Assembly (NCBI GenBank): GCA_020633295.1
Contig: JACKDW010000008.1
Span: 248,001 to 312,000, forward strand
Source of the DNA: Myxococcales bacterium
Lineage (GTDB): Bacteria > Myxococcota_A > Polyangia > Nannocystales > Nannocystaceae
DNA length: 64,000 bases
Direction of reading: 5' to 3'
Both the position numbers and the translations under genes were made by a program. Shown one piece after another: positions 1 to 10,794 of this stretch (its first letter is position 1; each line of letters opens with the position of its first letter). The notes under the pieces are model-generated. The model was not told the origin of the DNA, ran no database searches, and saw nothing but the letters and a program-made list of their open reading frames with translations.

Positions 1-16
1 TGGACTGATTTCGGGG

Positions 17-2629
17 GTGTTCGCAGGGGGAGCAGGGCCGCTGCTCGCCGCGCGCGTCTTCAACGAGCAGGCCGTCGCGCTCTCGCCCACCATCGGCTGG
101 CTCCTGCTGGCCTGCGCGACCACGTTCTTCCTGCTGTGGATCCTGCAGGCCGATCGCTGGCGCCGCCTGTGGCTGCGGACCGAGGACCCGCGGACGATCG
201 GGCTGTTCCGCGTCCTGTTCGCGCTGTTCGTGATCCTGAACGTCGACGGCCTCGCGGAGCACTGGGAGTACCTGTTCACCGACGAGGGGATCTTCTTTAC
301 CGACACGGCGCGTCAGAGCCTGGCGAGCAAGCAGTTCGCGGGCTTCGGCAACTGGATGGAGGGCGAGGCCGGCGGCTTCACGTCGTGGGCGGCCTTCGGC
401 GAGTTCCTCAAGGGGCCGAAGTACTCGCTCTTGATGTTCTGGGACTCGCCGGCGGCGTTCTACGCCCACCTCGCCGTGTTCCACGTGATCACGATCCTCT
501 TCATGATCGGCTGGCGCGCGCGCCTGACCGGCGCGCTGAGCTGGCTGCTGATGCTCAGCATCATGGACCGCAACCCGCTGTTCATGGAGGGCACGGATCT
601 CGTCTACTTCTGCTTCTTCTTCTACCTCGTGCTCGCGCGCTCGGGGCACGCCTACAGCGTCGACAACTGGCTGCGCTGCCGCCGTTTGCGCGCGCGCGGG
701 CGGCTGAGCGAGCGCGGCGGCCCCGGGGGAGGCGCCGGCGCGCCGCCGAGCGAGCAGCATCCATATGGCCTCGAGGCCATCTACCGGAGAATCCCCGCCT
801 GGCCGCGGCTGCTGATGATGCTGCAGCTGGCGACGATCTACATGTTCACCGGCTGCGCCAAGACCGGGAGCGTGTGGTGGCGCGGCGACACGCTGTACTA
901 CGCGCTCAACATGGACCACTTCTACCGGGTCCCGCCGCAGTACCTGTCGTCGCTGCTGGGCACCAACATGTTCCGCCTGATGACCTGGGTGGTGCACGTC
1001 TGGCAGATCTGCTTCCCGCTGGTCGTCGTCGGGCTGATTTTGCGCTGGGCCGCGCGCGAGCGCTTCGCGCCGCAGTCGCGCGCGCGCGCGTGGGCGATCC
1101 GGGGGCTGTGGACGCTGCTCGGGCTGCTCGCGCTCGCGGTCGCCGAGGTCGCCTGGCCGGTGCACTGGAACGCGCGCTTCGGCGTCTCGCTCCAGGCCGT
1201 GCAGTGGCTGTTCGGCGCGGTCTGGGTCCTGGCGATGGCGCTGATCGGCTGGGGCTACCACCGCCTGCGCCACCGCCCGTTCCGGCCGACGATCCGCGGC
1301 CATCAGTACACGCTCGACCTCGACTGGTTCTGCTCCTGGTTCATGGGGCGGCGCGTGTGGCTGACGATCGGCATCTTCTTCCACGGCCACCTGCTGGTGC
1401 TGATGAACATCGGCATGTTCGCGCCGATCATGCTGCTGACCTACACCGTGTTCCTCTCGGGCGCGGAGTGGGCGTCGATCCTGCGGGCGATCGCCCGCGG
1501 GCTCGACCGCGTGGGCCTGGGGCGCTGGCTGCCCGCGGACGCGCTCGCGCACCACGAGCCGATCCCGACCGAGGATCCGACGCTGCCGCAGCTGCACCGC
1601 GACGCGGCGCGCGTGCCGGAGTGGGCGCTGCTGAGCGCGCTCGGCCTCGCGGTCCTCGCGATCGCGCTCAAGGTCGAGGGCGTCGCCACCGGGCGTCGCT
1701 GGACGCTGTGGGCCGCGGCCGCGGCCGTGCTGATCGTCAGCGCGATCGTCGACGCGCGACGACGTGGCCGTAGGGACATGCGCGAGAGCGGCCGCGACGG
1801 CGGGCTGCCCGAGCGCCCCTGGGCCTACGGCCCGCTCGGGCGCTTCCTCGCCGCGTCGCTCGTCATCTACCACGTGACCGCGGTCGCCTGCTGGATCCTG
1901 CCCGACAAGGACTGCCTCTCGAGCTTCCGCGCCAAGACGCACGAGCCGTTTCGGACGTGGCTGGTGACCACGCACACGGCCCAGGGCTGGAACATGTTCG
2001 CCCCCAACCCGCCGCGCGCCAACGTGTTCCTCAAGGTGCTCGTGACCGACAAGGACGGCGTGGTCCACGACCTCAAGACCGACGTCTACGCGCCCGAGCG
2101 CAAGCCGATCCCCTGGGTGCTCAACGATCGGATCCGCAAGATGAACCGGCGCATGACCATGCGCAAGAACGACGTCGAGAGCTGGTACCTGAAGTGGCAC
2201 GGGCGCTACCACTGCCGCCGCTGGGCCATGGACCACGGCGGCGACGCGCCGGAGAAGGTCGAGATCGTCAAGCTCTGGTACTCGATCCCGTCGCCGGAGC
2301 AGGTGCGCGCGCGCGGCTACTACATCCCCGAGGTCCAGCTCGAGAAGTTCGGCCACGAGCGCACGATCAAGACCACGCGCTGCGCCACGGACCCCGAGGC
2401 CCAGGTGCCGAACTACCAGCGCGCGCGCCACGGCCTGCCGCTGCTCGAGGAGCGCGACGTGAAGCTGTGGAAGAAGCAGCGCCTGCAGAAGTGGGAGCGC
2501 AAGCGGGCGCGCGAGGCCGGCGCGCGCAAGGCCGTCACGCGCCGCGCCCAGCAGCCCCGGGAGGCCCGGAGCACGAAGACCACTCGCCAGGCCGCGCGCG
2601 TCGGCCAGGCCGCGCGCGACGGCGCCTGA
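17..2629 (+). CDS. HTTM-domain (vitamin K carboxylase-like) integral membrane protein
   Basis: Predicted polytopic membrane protein of about 870 residues. Near residues 65-95 it has the sequence GLFRVLFALF followed by an EHWEYLF stretch, typical of HTTM proteins related to the membrane part of vitamin K-dependent gamma-glutamyl carboxylase. Many hydrophobic segments follow, and the typical C-terminal GWNMFAPNPP motif is near residue 657. The last 60 residues are a basic Arg/Lys/Ala-rich tail, probably cytoplasmic. The substrate is unknown; bacterial HTTM proteins are poorly characterised. The chosen start is a GTG, but the frame stays open to the window edge, so the gene may begin upstream. 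A 55-residue membrane protein follows 51 bases downstream and may be co-transcribed. Confidence 0.8.
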   Translation: MFAGGAGPLLAARVFNEQAVALSPTIGWLLLACATTFFLLWILQADRWRRLWLRTEDPRTIGLFRVLFALFVILNVDGLAEHWEYLFTDEGIFFTDTARQSLASKQFAGFGNWMEGEAGGFTSWAAFGEFLKGPKYSLLMFWDSPAAFYAHLAVFHVITILFMIGWRARLTGALSWLLMLSIMDRNPLFMEGTDLVYFCFFFYLVLARSGHAYSVDNWLRCRRLRARGRLSERGGPGGGAGAPPSEQHPYGLEAIYRRIPAWPRLLMMLQLATIYMFTGCAKTGSVWWRGDTLYYALNMDHFYRVPPQYLSSLLGTNMFRLMTWVVHVWQICFPLVVVGLILRWAARERFAPQSRARAWAIRGLWTLLGLLALAVAEVAWPVHWNARFGVSLQAVQWLFGAVWVLAMALIGWGYHRLRHRPFRPTIRGHQYTLDLDWFCSWFMGRRVWLTIGIFFHGHLLVLMNIGMFAPIMLLTYTVFLSGAEWASILRAIARGLDRVGLGRWLPADALAHHEPIPTEDPTLPQLHRDAARVPEWALLSALGLAVLAIALKVEGVATGRRWTLWAAAAAVLIVSAIVDARRRGRRDMRESGRDGGLPERPWAYGPLGRFLAASLVIYHVTAVACWILPDKDCLSSFRAKTHEPFRTWLVTTHTAQGWNMFAPNPPRANVFLKVLVTDKDGVVHDLKTDVYAPERKPIPWVLNDRIRKMNRRMTMRKNDVESWYLKWHGRYHCRRWAMDHGGDAPEKVEIVKLWYSIPSPEQVRARGYYIPEVQLEKFGHERTIKTTRCATDPEAQVPNYQRARHGLPLLEERDVKLWKKQRLQKWERKRAREAGARKAVTRRAQQPREARSTKTTRQAARVGQAARDGA

Positions 2630-2680
2630 GCGTCGCGCCCTTCACGAACCTGTCATATCAGTCAGATTGGAGACTCAGCC

Positions 2681-2848
2681 ATGCTTCTCGCAGAGATCGC
2701 CTTCGCCAGCGGACATCGCCTCATCGACCTCGCGGCCTTCCTCGCCCTCGGGCTGGTGTGGACGCTGATCGCCGCGCTGCTCTACGCCGAGTACCGCATC
2801 ATCCGCGCGCGCGCCCAGGGGGACTGGGACGGCGGCGCCGGGCTGTGA
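2681..2848 (+). CDS. Small single-pass membrane protein (55 aa)
   Basis: Short ORF reading MLLAEIAFASG, then one hydrophobic helix of about 20 residues (LAAFLALGLVWTLIAALL), then a basic, Tyr-containing cytoplasmic tail ending DWDGGAGL. A GGAG ribosome-binding site sits about 8 bases before the ATG, and codon use is strongly GC3-biased like its neighbours. It lies 51 bases after the HTTM gene on the same strand, so a small partner subunit in the same operon is plausible. No family is recognised. Confidence 0.6.
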   Translation: MLLAEIAFASGHRLIDLAAFLALGLVWTLIAALLYAEYRIIRARAQGDWDGGAGL

Positions 2849-2878
2849 GCGCGAGCCCGGCGTGACCGCTCGCGCCGG

Positions 2879-3463
2879 TCAGCGCAGCTTCATCACGAGC
2901 TGCGCGGCGGCGCTCTTGCACTCGGGGTCGCACTCGGGGCCGTTGGGTCGCGAGCTGCGGTAGGTGGGCGCGAACTCGGCGTCGCCCAGGCCCTCCGGCG
3001 CGTTGGCGTCGGCGCCCGCGTCGGCGTCGGCGTCGGCGCCCACGCCGGGCGCCTGATCACCTGCGCTGTAGGACACGCTGATGTTTACCTGCGCGGGGGC
3101 GTTGATGAACTCGATCTCGGTGATCGCGTGCTCCGCCGGATCGAGCGCGCAGCCGCTGAGCCCGAGCTGCACCTCGGCCCCGCCGCAGGGCGCGGGCGCG
3201 TCGCAGCGCAGCGGCAGCTCGACCGCGCACTCGGTCTGCGCGTCGTCGTGCTTAATCGTGAAGGCGTAGCGGCCAGGCGCCCACGCGCTGAGCTTGGTCA
3301 GCTGGATCGACAGGCTGGGACCGCAGCCGATCTCGGTGCACGCCTTGGGGCCGCTGCCCGCGCAGCCCGAGAGCGCCGGGGCGGGGAGGGCGAGCGCGAG
3401 CGCGAGGAGCGTGCGGCGGGGCAGGGGAGCGCGGGGTCTGGGCACGGGGCGAGTGTATTTCAC
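2879..3463 (-). CDS. Putative lipoprotein, translationally coupled to MscS-like channel
   Basis: About 194 residues. The basic N-terminus (RPRAPLPRR), the hydrophobic LLALALALPA stretch and the lipobox LSGC predict an exported lipoprotein. The mature part has several Cys residues (CTEIGCG, CDAPAPCGG, CDPECK), which suggests disulfides, and an Ala/Asp-rich linker (GADADADAGADANA) near the C-terminus. The GTG start was chosen because it overlaps the stop of the upstream channel gene as GTGA, a classic 4-base translational coupling. No family is recognised. Coupling suggests a role with the channel, but that is inference. Confidence 0.7.
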   Translation of the reverse strand: MKYTRPVPRPRAPLPRRTLLALALALPAPALSGCAGSGPKACTEIGCGPSLSIQLTKLSAWAPGRYAFTIKHDDAQTECAVELPLRCDAPAPCGGAEVQLGLSGCALDPAEHAITEIEFINAPAQVNISVSYSAGDQAPGVGADADADAGADANAPEGLGDAEFAPTYRSSRPNGPECDPECKSAAAQLVMKLR

Positions 3464-4293
3464 GCGGCGTCCGAGGCGAAGTAGCGCCGCAGGATCGCCT
3501 GCTCGACGCGCCCGCGGCGGGCGCTCGGCGCGGGGAAGCGCAGCACGAGATCGAGTCGCCCGGGCTCGGGGGAGTGCAGGGCGACGCGCGGCTCGATCGT
3601 CGTCGGCGTGAGGCCCTGGCGCTCGTCCTGGCGCGTCAGCTCGTCGCGCGCGGCCTCGAGGTGCTCCTCGCACTCGGCCTCGGCGGCCGCGAGCAGGCGC
3701 TGCTCGAGCCGCTCCCAGTCAGGGTGCTCGGCGAGCTTGACCGGGATCGTGACGGTGTGGAGCACGTAGCGGCTGGTGAAGGTCTCGTTGATCGCGGGCG
3801 CGCTCAACCAGACGCTGTTGGGCAGGACGATCGCGCGACCGGTGCGCTGATGCGTGCGCGCGCCGGGGCCGATCTCGAGCAGCGTCGTGGTCAGCACGCC
3901 GAGGTCGATGATGTCGCCGCGGACCCCGGCGATCTCGACGCGATCGCCGAGCGAGACGTTGCGCGAGCTCGAGCGCAGCAGCGTGCCGCTGAGGCACATG
4001 AGCAGCTCCTTGGTCGCGACGACGATCGCGGCGGCGATGGCCACGAAGGAGAGCGCGAGCGTGCGCAGCTCCTGGGCCCAGATGGCGATGGCGCCGAACA
4101 GCAGGAGCAGCAGCAGGCTGTTGCGCGCGACGACGAGCCAGCGGCGGTGCAGCTCGGCGGGCAGCTGCGCGCGCCGCAGCGCGCGGCCGACCGCCGCGCG
4201 CGCGATCAGCAGGACGAACGCCAACGCGACCGTCAGCAGCGCCTGCATCAGCGCGTCGTTGGACTGGAGCGACTCGAGCCAGGTCCCGAACAT
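3460..4293 (-). CDS. MscS-family mechanosensitive ion channel
   Basis: A 277-residue inner-membrane protein. Two or three transmembrane helices occupy about residues 15-105. A pore-lining segment (IAAAIVVATKELLMCLSGTLL) leads into the MscS beta domain (SLGDRVEIAGVRGDI followed by VLTTTLLEI), where the motif pattern matches MscS-family proteins. Such channels open on membrane tension to release solutes during hypo-osmotic shock. It is a compact member with a short cytoplasmic vestibule. Its stop overlaps the GTG of the following lipoprotein gene by 4 bases. Confidence 0.85.
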   Translation of the reverse strand: MFGTWLESLQSNDALMQALLTVALAFVLLIARAAVGRALRRAQLPAELHRRWLVVARNSLLLLLLFGAIAIWAQELRTLALSFVAIAAAIVVATKELLMCLSGTLLRSSSRNVSLGDRVEIAGVRGDIIDLGVLTTTLLEIGPGARTHQRTGRAIVLPNSVWLSAPAINETFTSRYVLHTVTIPVKLAEHPDWERLEQRLLAAAEAECEEHLEAARDELTRQDERQGLTPTTIEPRVALHSPEPGRLDLVLRFPAPSARRGRVEQAILRRYFASDAA

Positions 4294-4386
4294 GGCCGAG
4301 AGGGTACGCCGCGGCGCGGCGGCTGTCGTGGCGGTCTTCGTGGGGACGCCGGGCGGGGACGCCGGTCCCCGCGGCGCCTCAGCGGC

Positions 4387-5394
4387 TCAGCGCCACTCGG
4401 TCGCCTCGACGCCGAGCCCGTCGACCCACGGGAACGGGTCGTTGCTCGACGGCGTGTCGACGTGCGGACCGCGCTCGATGATCGTGAGCGTGAGCGTCGA
4501 GTAGGCGATGAGGCTGGCGAGCACGCGCAGCCGCGCCTCGGCGCGCTCGAGCTCCATGTTGACGCGGTCGAGCTCGGCGCGGATCGCCAGCGCCTGCTCG
4601 ACGTTGTGGGCTTTCTTCAGCAGCGAGACGAGCTGGTCGCGCGTCTCCCGGAGCACGCGGATCCGCGAGCGCAGGTCGACGTACTCGTCGGTCACGTCGC
4701 GGGCCTGGAGCGCGCGCGACTCGACGACGCCGAGCTCGGCGTAGGTGTCCATGACGCGGCGGAGCTCGGCGGCGGGGACCCGCATCACGAGCACGCCGCG
4801 CGACATCGACTGCACGTAGCCGCCGGCGTCGGTCAGCACGCGCTCCGCGGCGCGCATGGCCTCGTCGACGTCGAACACGCCCAGCGTCATGGCGGCGGTG
4901 TAGATGACCTGGCGGGCGAGCTTCTCGGGCTGGGGCGACGGCTTGGCCTCGGCCTGCTCACCCTCGCCGCCGCCCGCCTGGCCGCCGCTCTGCTTGCCGC
5001 CGCTCGGCTCGTTGTTCGCGCTCGGCTTGTCCTTCGACGGCGCCGCCGGTTCGGGCGGCGCCTCGGCGCGCTCCTTCTTGAAGCTCCCGAACGCGGAGCC
5101 GTGCGACGAGCGCCCGCGCGACGCGATGTTGGCCCCCTCCGGGCTGAGGACCTCGCCGTCGACGTCGTCGTCTTCGAAGTCGTAGACCGCGTCGCCGGCG
5201 GCCTCCTCCATCGCCATCTCGTCGCCGCCGTAGCCGCCGCCGTAGTCCGCGGTCGGCGCCTCCGCGGGCGGGATCGACATGTCGCCCATCTTCTTGCAAC
5301 CGGTCGCGAGCGAGAGCAGCAAGAGCGCGGGGGTGATCGCGATGATGACGCGAGCCCGCGCGCGCGCGCGGAGGCGAGGGAGGAGTGTGTGCAT
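4387..5394 (-). CDS. DUF4349-domain lipoprotein
   Basis: About 335 residues. A basic N-terminus, a hydrophobic core (IIAITPALLLLSLATG) and Cys-Lys-Lys define a lipoprotein signal. An acidic Gly/Tyr/Asp/Glu-rich linker follows (about residues 30-150). The C-terminal half matches the DUF4349 pattern: RQVIYTAAMTLGVFDVDEA, then GGYVQSMSRG, then VVESRALQARDVTDEYVDL and a coiled-coil of about 45 residues. Function is unknown; in other bacteria DUF4349 proteins usually end in a membrane helix, which is not obvious here. I chose the ATG that starts MHTLLPR; an in-frame ATG 21 bases upstream is the alternative. Confidence 0.75.
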   Translation of the reverse strand: MHTLLPRLRARARARVIIAITPALLLLSLATGCKKMGDMSIPPAEAPTADYGGGYGGDEMAMEEAAGDAVYDFEDDDVDGEVLSPEGANIASRGRSSHGSAFGSFKKERAEAPPEPAAPSKDKPSANNEPSGGKQSGGQAGGGEGEQAEAKPSPQPEKLARQVIYTAAMTLGVFDVDEAMRAAERVLTDAGGYVQSMSRGVLVMRVPAAELRRVMDTYAELGVVESRALQARDVTDEYVDLRSRIRVLRETRDQLVSLLKKAHNVEQALAIRAELDRVNMELERAEARLRVLASLIAYSTLTLTIIERGPHVDTPSSNDPFPWVDGLGVEATEWR

Positions 5395-5703
5395 GCGTCG
5401 AGCCTCGGCGAGCATGGTACCGCGGCGCGGGCAGCCGCTGGCGAGCGTCCACGCGGCGCGTCGCGTGCTGATTTCGCGCCGCGCGTCGTCGGCGAAGTCG
5501 CGCAGCGTGGCCCGCCGCGACCGCGTTCATCGGGCGAGAGGCGGCTTCGCCGTGGCGCGCGGTTGTGCGCCGGAGGCGTGGGCGCGCGGGCTGATATCGT
5601 GATCGTCGAGGCCGCGCGCCGGGGCCGCTGCGTCGCGGTCGAGGACATCTTCACGGTGTTCGACACCGCGGCGGACGAGGCCGGCGTCGCGCCGTAGCGC
5701 CGG

Positions 5704-7563
5704 CTACGCGCTCGTGCCCCGCGCGCTCGCCCGCGTGCCGAGCTTGGTCGCGCGCGGAAGGACATGTCCCAGGTGCCAGTTGAAGAGGTGCACCCGACGC
5801 TGCGCCGCGTGCAGGCTGTCGACGCCGAGCACCGAGATCGCGGTCGCCATGAACACGCTCGTCGCCGCGCTCGCGATCAGCAGGACGTAGGCCGCGGCCT
5901 TGCTCAGCGCGATCGCGCGGGGCAGCACGCGCATCTCGCCGTCTTCGAACGCGTAGCTCGGCGCCAGCACGCCGGCGAGCTCGAGCGCGAACGGCACCGC
6001 GATCGCGAGCAGCATGATCGCGATGAGCGCGGCCCGGCGGCGGCGCTCGGTGTAGACGAAGTACGCGGTGCCGTTGATGGCGACGAACGCCGGCATCGAG
6101 ACCAGCGGGCCGAACAGCCCGGCGGTCATCGTCATCGCCAGCGTCGAGCAGATCAGCGGCACGACGAGCTTGCGCCGCGGGTTGTGGGAGCGCGCGACCC
6201 AGGCCGAGGTGAGCGCGGCGAGGCCCGAGAACACGAACAGCGCGATGATCCACGCCGAGTCGCGGACGCCGGCCCACAGCAGCACGGGGATGTAGAGGAA
6301 CAGCCCGAGGTAGACGGTGACGGCGACCCGCGCGATGCGCCGCAGCTGCTCCTCGATGACGCGGTTCATCTCGTCCGCGACCGCCGGCGGCTCGGCGTTC
6401 GGCGGCTGCACGAGCAGCTGGACCATGGTCTCGAGCGCGCGCTGGTTCTCGGGCTCCAGCGCCAGCGCGCGCCCCAGCTCGGCCATGGCGGCGCGTCGCT
6501 CCGCGAGCTCCTCGTCGAGCTCGAGCTCGCCTCGCAGCGCGCGCGCGGCCGCTGCTCGCGCGCGCGCGGCGTGCTCGCCGGCGAGGCGGCGTCGCACTTC
6601 GCCGTCGCGTTGGCCGTCGAGGAACGCCTCCACCGCGTCGTGCAGCGCGCGGGCTGAGGGGTAGCGGCGCGCGTGATCACGAGCCGTCGCGCGCGCGCAG
6701 ACGGCCGCGAGCTCGGGCTCGAGCGCGTCTCGCGGGCGCGCGTCGGGGCCCTCGAGCGTCGATCGGATCCGCTCCGCGAAGGTGCCTTGGTGCAGCGGCG
6801 CGCCCGTCAGCAGCTCGTGGAGGATCGCGCCCAGCGCGTAGACGTCGGCGGTCGGCTGGCCGCGGGCGTCCTCTCGCCGCAGCTCCTCCGGCGCGATGTA
6901 CCCGGGCGTGCCGAGGATCGAGTCTGGCCCTGTGGTCACGTCGACAGCGTCGCGCGCGGGCGTCGGCGTCGCGGCGCTCGGCGGGTCGTCGGGCACGCCG
7001 CGGACCTTGGCGACGCCCCAGTCGAGCACGTAGACCTCGCCGTAGTCGCCGAGCATGATGTTGCTCGGCTTGAGGTCGCGGTGCACGACCCCGCGCTCGT
7101 GGGCGAAGTCGACGGCGAGGCAGACGCGCGCGAACGCGCTGAGCAGCTGACGGTCGGAGAACCGGCGCGTGTACGCCACGTCGCCGCCGGCGCGCCCCTC
7201 GACGATCTCCTCCAGCGTCACGCCGCGCACGCGCTTCATCGTGAAGTAGATCGCGCCGCGCTCGTCGATCCCGAGATCGTAGACGGGCACGATCGACGGG
7301 TGCTCGAGCTGGCCCTGGACGCGGGCCTCGCGGATGAAGCGGAGCCGGCTCTCCGGCCGCGACTGCGCCTCCGGCTGCATGCGCTTGAGCGCGATGCTCC
7401 GCCCGATCTGGCGATCCTCGTAGAGGTAGACCGAGCCCATCCCGCCCTCGCCGAGCGGCGCGCCGCGGCGATAGCGTGCGTTGAAGTCGAGACGCTCGAC
7501 CGCGTCGGCGGTGCGCGTGATGCCCTGCGCCGCCGGGTCGTCGGGCGTGTCGGTGCGTGACAT
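5704..7563 (-). CDS. Membrane-anchored serine/threonine protein kinase (Pkn type)
   Basis: About 619 residues. The N-terminal Hanks-type kinase has the glycine loop GEGGMGSV, the Lys of IALKRM, the catalytic HRDLKPSN loop, a DWG in place of DFG (common in this bacterial branch) and the GTPGYIAPEE activation segment. A helical Arg/Glu-rich linker follows. The C-terminal 200 residues carry about six hydrophobic segments (starting near VAVTVYLGLFLYIPVLL), so the catalytic domain should face the cytosol. I chose the ATG giving MSRTDTPDD; an upstream in-frame start at 7599 would add 12 residues. A four-copy 12-bp repeat lies 61 bases upstream. Confidence 0.88.
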   Translation of the reverse strand: MSRTDTPDDPAAQGITRTADAVERLDFNARYRRGAPLGEGGMGSVYLYEDRQIGRSIALKRMQPEAQSRPESRLRFIREARVQGQLEHPSIVPVYDLGIDERGAIYFTMKRVRGVTLEEIVEGRAGGDVAYTRRFSDRQLLSAFARVCLAVDFAHERGVVHRDLKPSNIMLGDYGEVYVLDWGVAKVRGVPDDPPSAATPTPARDAVDVTTGPDSILGTPGYIAPEELRREDARGQPTADVYALGAILHELLTGAPLHQGTFAERIRSTLEGPDARPRDALEPELAAVCARATARDHARRYPSARALHDAVEAFLDGQRDGEVRRRLAGEHAARARAAAARALRGELELDEELAERRAAMAELGRALALEPENQRALETMVQLLVQPPNAEPPAVADEMNRVIEEQLRRIARVAVTVYLGLFLYIPVLLWAGVRDSAWIIALFVFSGLAALTSAWVARSHNPRRKLVVPLICSTLAMTMTAGLFGPLVSMPAFVAINGTAYFVYTERRRRAALIAIMLLAIAVPFALELAGVLAPSYAFEDGEMRVLPRAIALSKAAAYVLLIASAATSVFMATAISVLGVDSLHAAQRRVHLFNWHLGHVLPRATKLGTRASARGTSA

Positions 7564-7624
7564 GGTGCGAGTGTGCGCGCTTCGGCGCTCGCGGGGCAAA
7601 TCTGTCGCGCGGGCTGCCGTACGG

Positions 7625-7672
7625 GCTGATACACGCGCTGATACACGCGCTGATACACGCGCTGATACACGC
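7625..7672. repeat. 12-bp tandem repeat, four perfect units
   Basis: The unit GCTGATACACGC is repeated four times without mismatch, followed by a degenerate unit (gctgctacacgc). On the minus strand, the direction of the kinase gene, each unit reads GCGTGTATCAGC. It lies 61 bases upstream of the kinase start, in the presumed promoter or leader. Regular 12-bp spacing is close to one helical turn. Confidence 0.9.
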
Positions 7673-7805
7673 GCTGCGGCCGCGCTGCTACACGCTCGCC
7701 GGCGCGGCGCGTCGGCGTGGCGTCGTCCCCCGCGGCCCGACGGGCCCCGAACGCGGCGCGGGGCCGCGGCGATCGCCGAGGCCCCGCGACGGCGCGCGAG
7801 CGCGA

Positions 7806-9542
<1,737 letters not shown>

Positions 9543-9832
9543 CGTAGAAGTCCCCCCGGAGGCCTTGAGAGCGCGCCGGTCCGGCGAAAATAACATCTTG
9601 GGACAGCTCGATGCAGCGGCGCGGAGCTGCGCGCGGCGGTGCAAATGCGACCCGCGACGCGCGTCCTCACGGCGCGCGGCCCGTGATCTCGATCGGGCCT
9701 CACGGTCAGGTTCAGGTCCCGGGGCCCGCGCGCGCCTGCGGAGCGAAGAGGCGCGTCGGGGCGCGATCGTCGTCGTCGACGGCGCGCCGTCGCGCTCCGG
9801 CGGCGCCTCCGCGCGCGCGGACGCGTAGCGCA
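9543..9832. other. Intergenic region without a supportable gene
   Basis: GC-rich spacer between the globin-like lipoprotein start and the end of a membrane protein gene. It should hold the lipoprotein promoter, but I could not pick -35/-10 boxes with confidence. ORFs crossing it are extensions of flanking shadow frames. Confidence 0.5.
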
Positions 9833-10666
9833 TCAGCGGCGCGCGCGGCCGCGTGCGCGATCGAGGCCGCCGAACCACACGAAGAACCACGCCCACGCGG
9901 CGTTGGCGAGCGCGAGCAGCAGCCACGACTTGAGCGCGGCGTCCCGTCGCAGCTCGGCGTACGTGCGCAGCTGGAGCCGCAGCACCGGCGCGCCCGCCTG
10001 CTCCTCGAGGCCGTGCTGCGCGCCCGCCCACTTGATCGCGCGGCGGTAGTGGAGATCCTTGATCTCGAGCACGCCCTGCAGCGGCCGCTCGTGGCGCGCC
10101 CACTCGGCGAAGGAGAAGCGCGTCGAGGTCGTCCCCGCCCACAGCGGCACCGGGTCCGCGCTCGTCCAGCCGGGCGGCACGATCGGCGCGATCCTGTAGA
10201 GCGTTCGTGAGCTCGCGTCGCCGCGGCGGTACGCGACCTCGTGCTCGGTGAGGAGGTCCGGCCGCAGCGCGCCGCCGTCGAACTGACGGTAGCCCGCGCC
10301 GGCGTGCTCCGGCGCGCTCGCGACGGCGAGCTCGCGCTGCTCGCCGCCGGTCATCAGCGTGAGGTACTCCGGGATCCAGAACGCGCCCGGCAGCAGGCTG
10401 AGGAACATCGCGAGGACGAGCGCGACGCCGAGGAAGGGGCCCGCGTCGATGTCGGGCCAGCGCGCGACGTAGCGGCGGTCGACCGCGCGGACCACGGCGA
10501 ACAGCGCGAGCGCGAGCGCGACGTAGCCGACGAGCGTCCAGAGCATCTCGAAGCGCGAGATGATCAGGTCGGCGAGCACGAGCTCGAGGTTGAGCAGCGC
10601 GAGGCCGATGATCAGCAGGCGACGCCGGGCGCGGCGCTCCTGCGGGGTGTCGAGATCACGGCTCAT
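9833..10666 (-). CDS. Hypothetical membrane protein with extracytoplasmic domain
   Basis: About 277 residues. Three hydrophobic segments (LLIIGLALLNLELVLADLII, LWTLVGYVALALALFAVV and LGVALVLAMFLSLLPGAF) precede a soluble domain of about 120 residues containing GGALRPDLLTEHEVAYRRG and several Trp/Tyr-rich strands. A final hydrophobic helix (LLALANAAWAWFFVWFG) ends in a basic tail. No family is recognised. The ATG giving MSRDLDTPQERR was chosen because the hydrophobic region begins right after it; the frame is open much further upstream but loses coding character there. Confidence 0.65.
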   Translation of the reverse strand: MSRDLDTPQERRARRRLLIIGLALLNLELVLADLIISRFEMLWTLVGYVALALALFAVVRAVDRRYVARWPDIDAGPFLGVALVLAMFLSLLPGAFWIPEYLTLMTGGEQRELAVASAPEHAGAGYRQFDGGALRPDLLTEHEVAYRRGDASSRTLYRIAPIVPPGWTSADPVPLWAGTTSTRFSFAEWARHERPLQGVLEIKDLHYRRAIKWAGAQHGLEEQAGAPVLRLQLRTYAELRRDAALKSWLLLALANAAWAWFFVWFGGLDRARGRARR

Positions 10667-10794
10667 GGCGGCACGCGGTCGGGGCGCGCCCGACTGTCCT
10701 CTCGGCCATTCTACCCCCGCGGCGGCGGACGGGGCCCGGCGGTCGTCGGCGCGGCGCGGCGCGCCGACGGCCGCGCGGATTCGTCTCGCGCTCG

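Noticed and set aside
3574..5697. A 707-codon plus-strand open frame
   Set aside because: It is antisense to the MscS and DUF4349 genes. Its tail (5600-5697) has coding-like composition, but a 32-residue remnant is too short to support.
5760..5769. Palindrome GGACATGTCC as an operator
   Set aside because: It lies within the 3' coding part of the kinase gene, with no start codon nearby.
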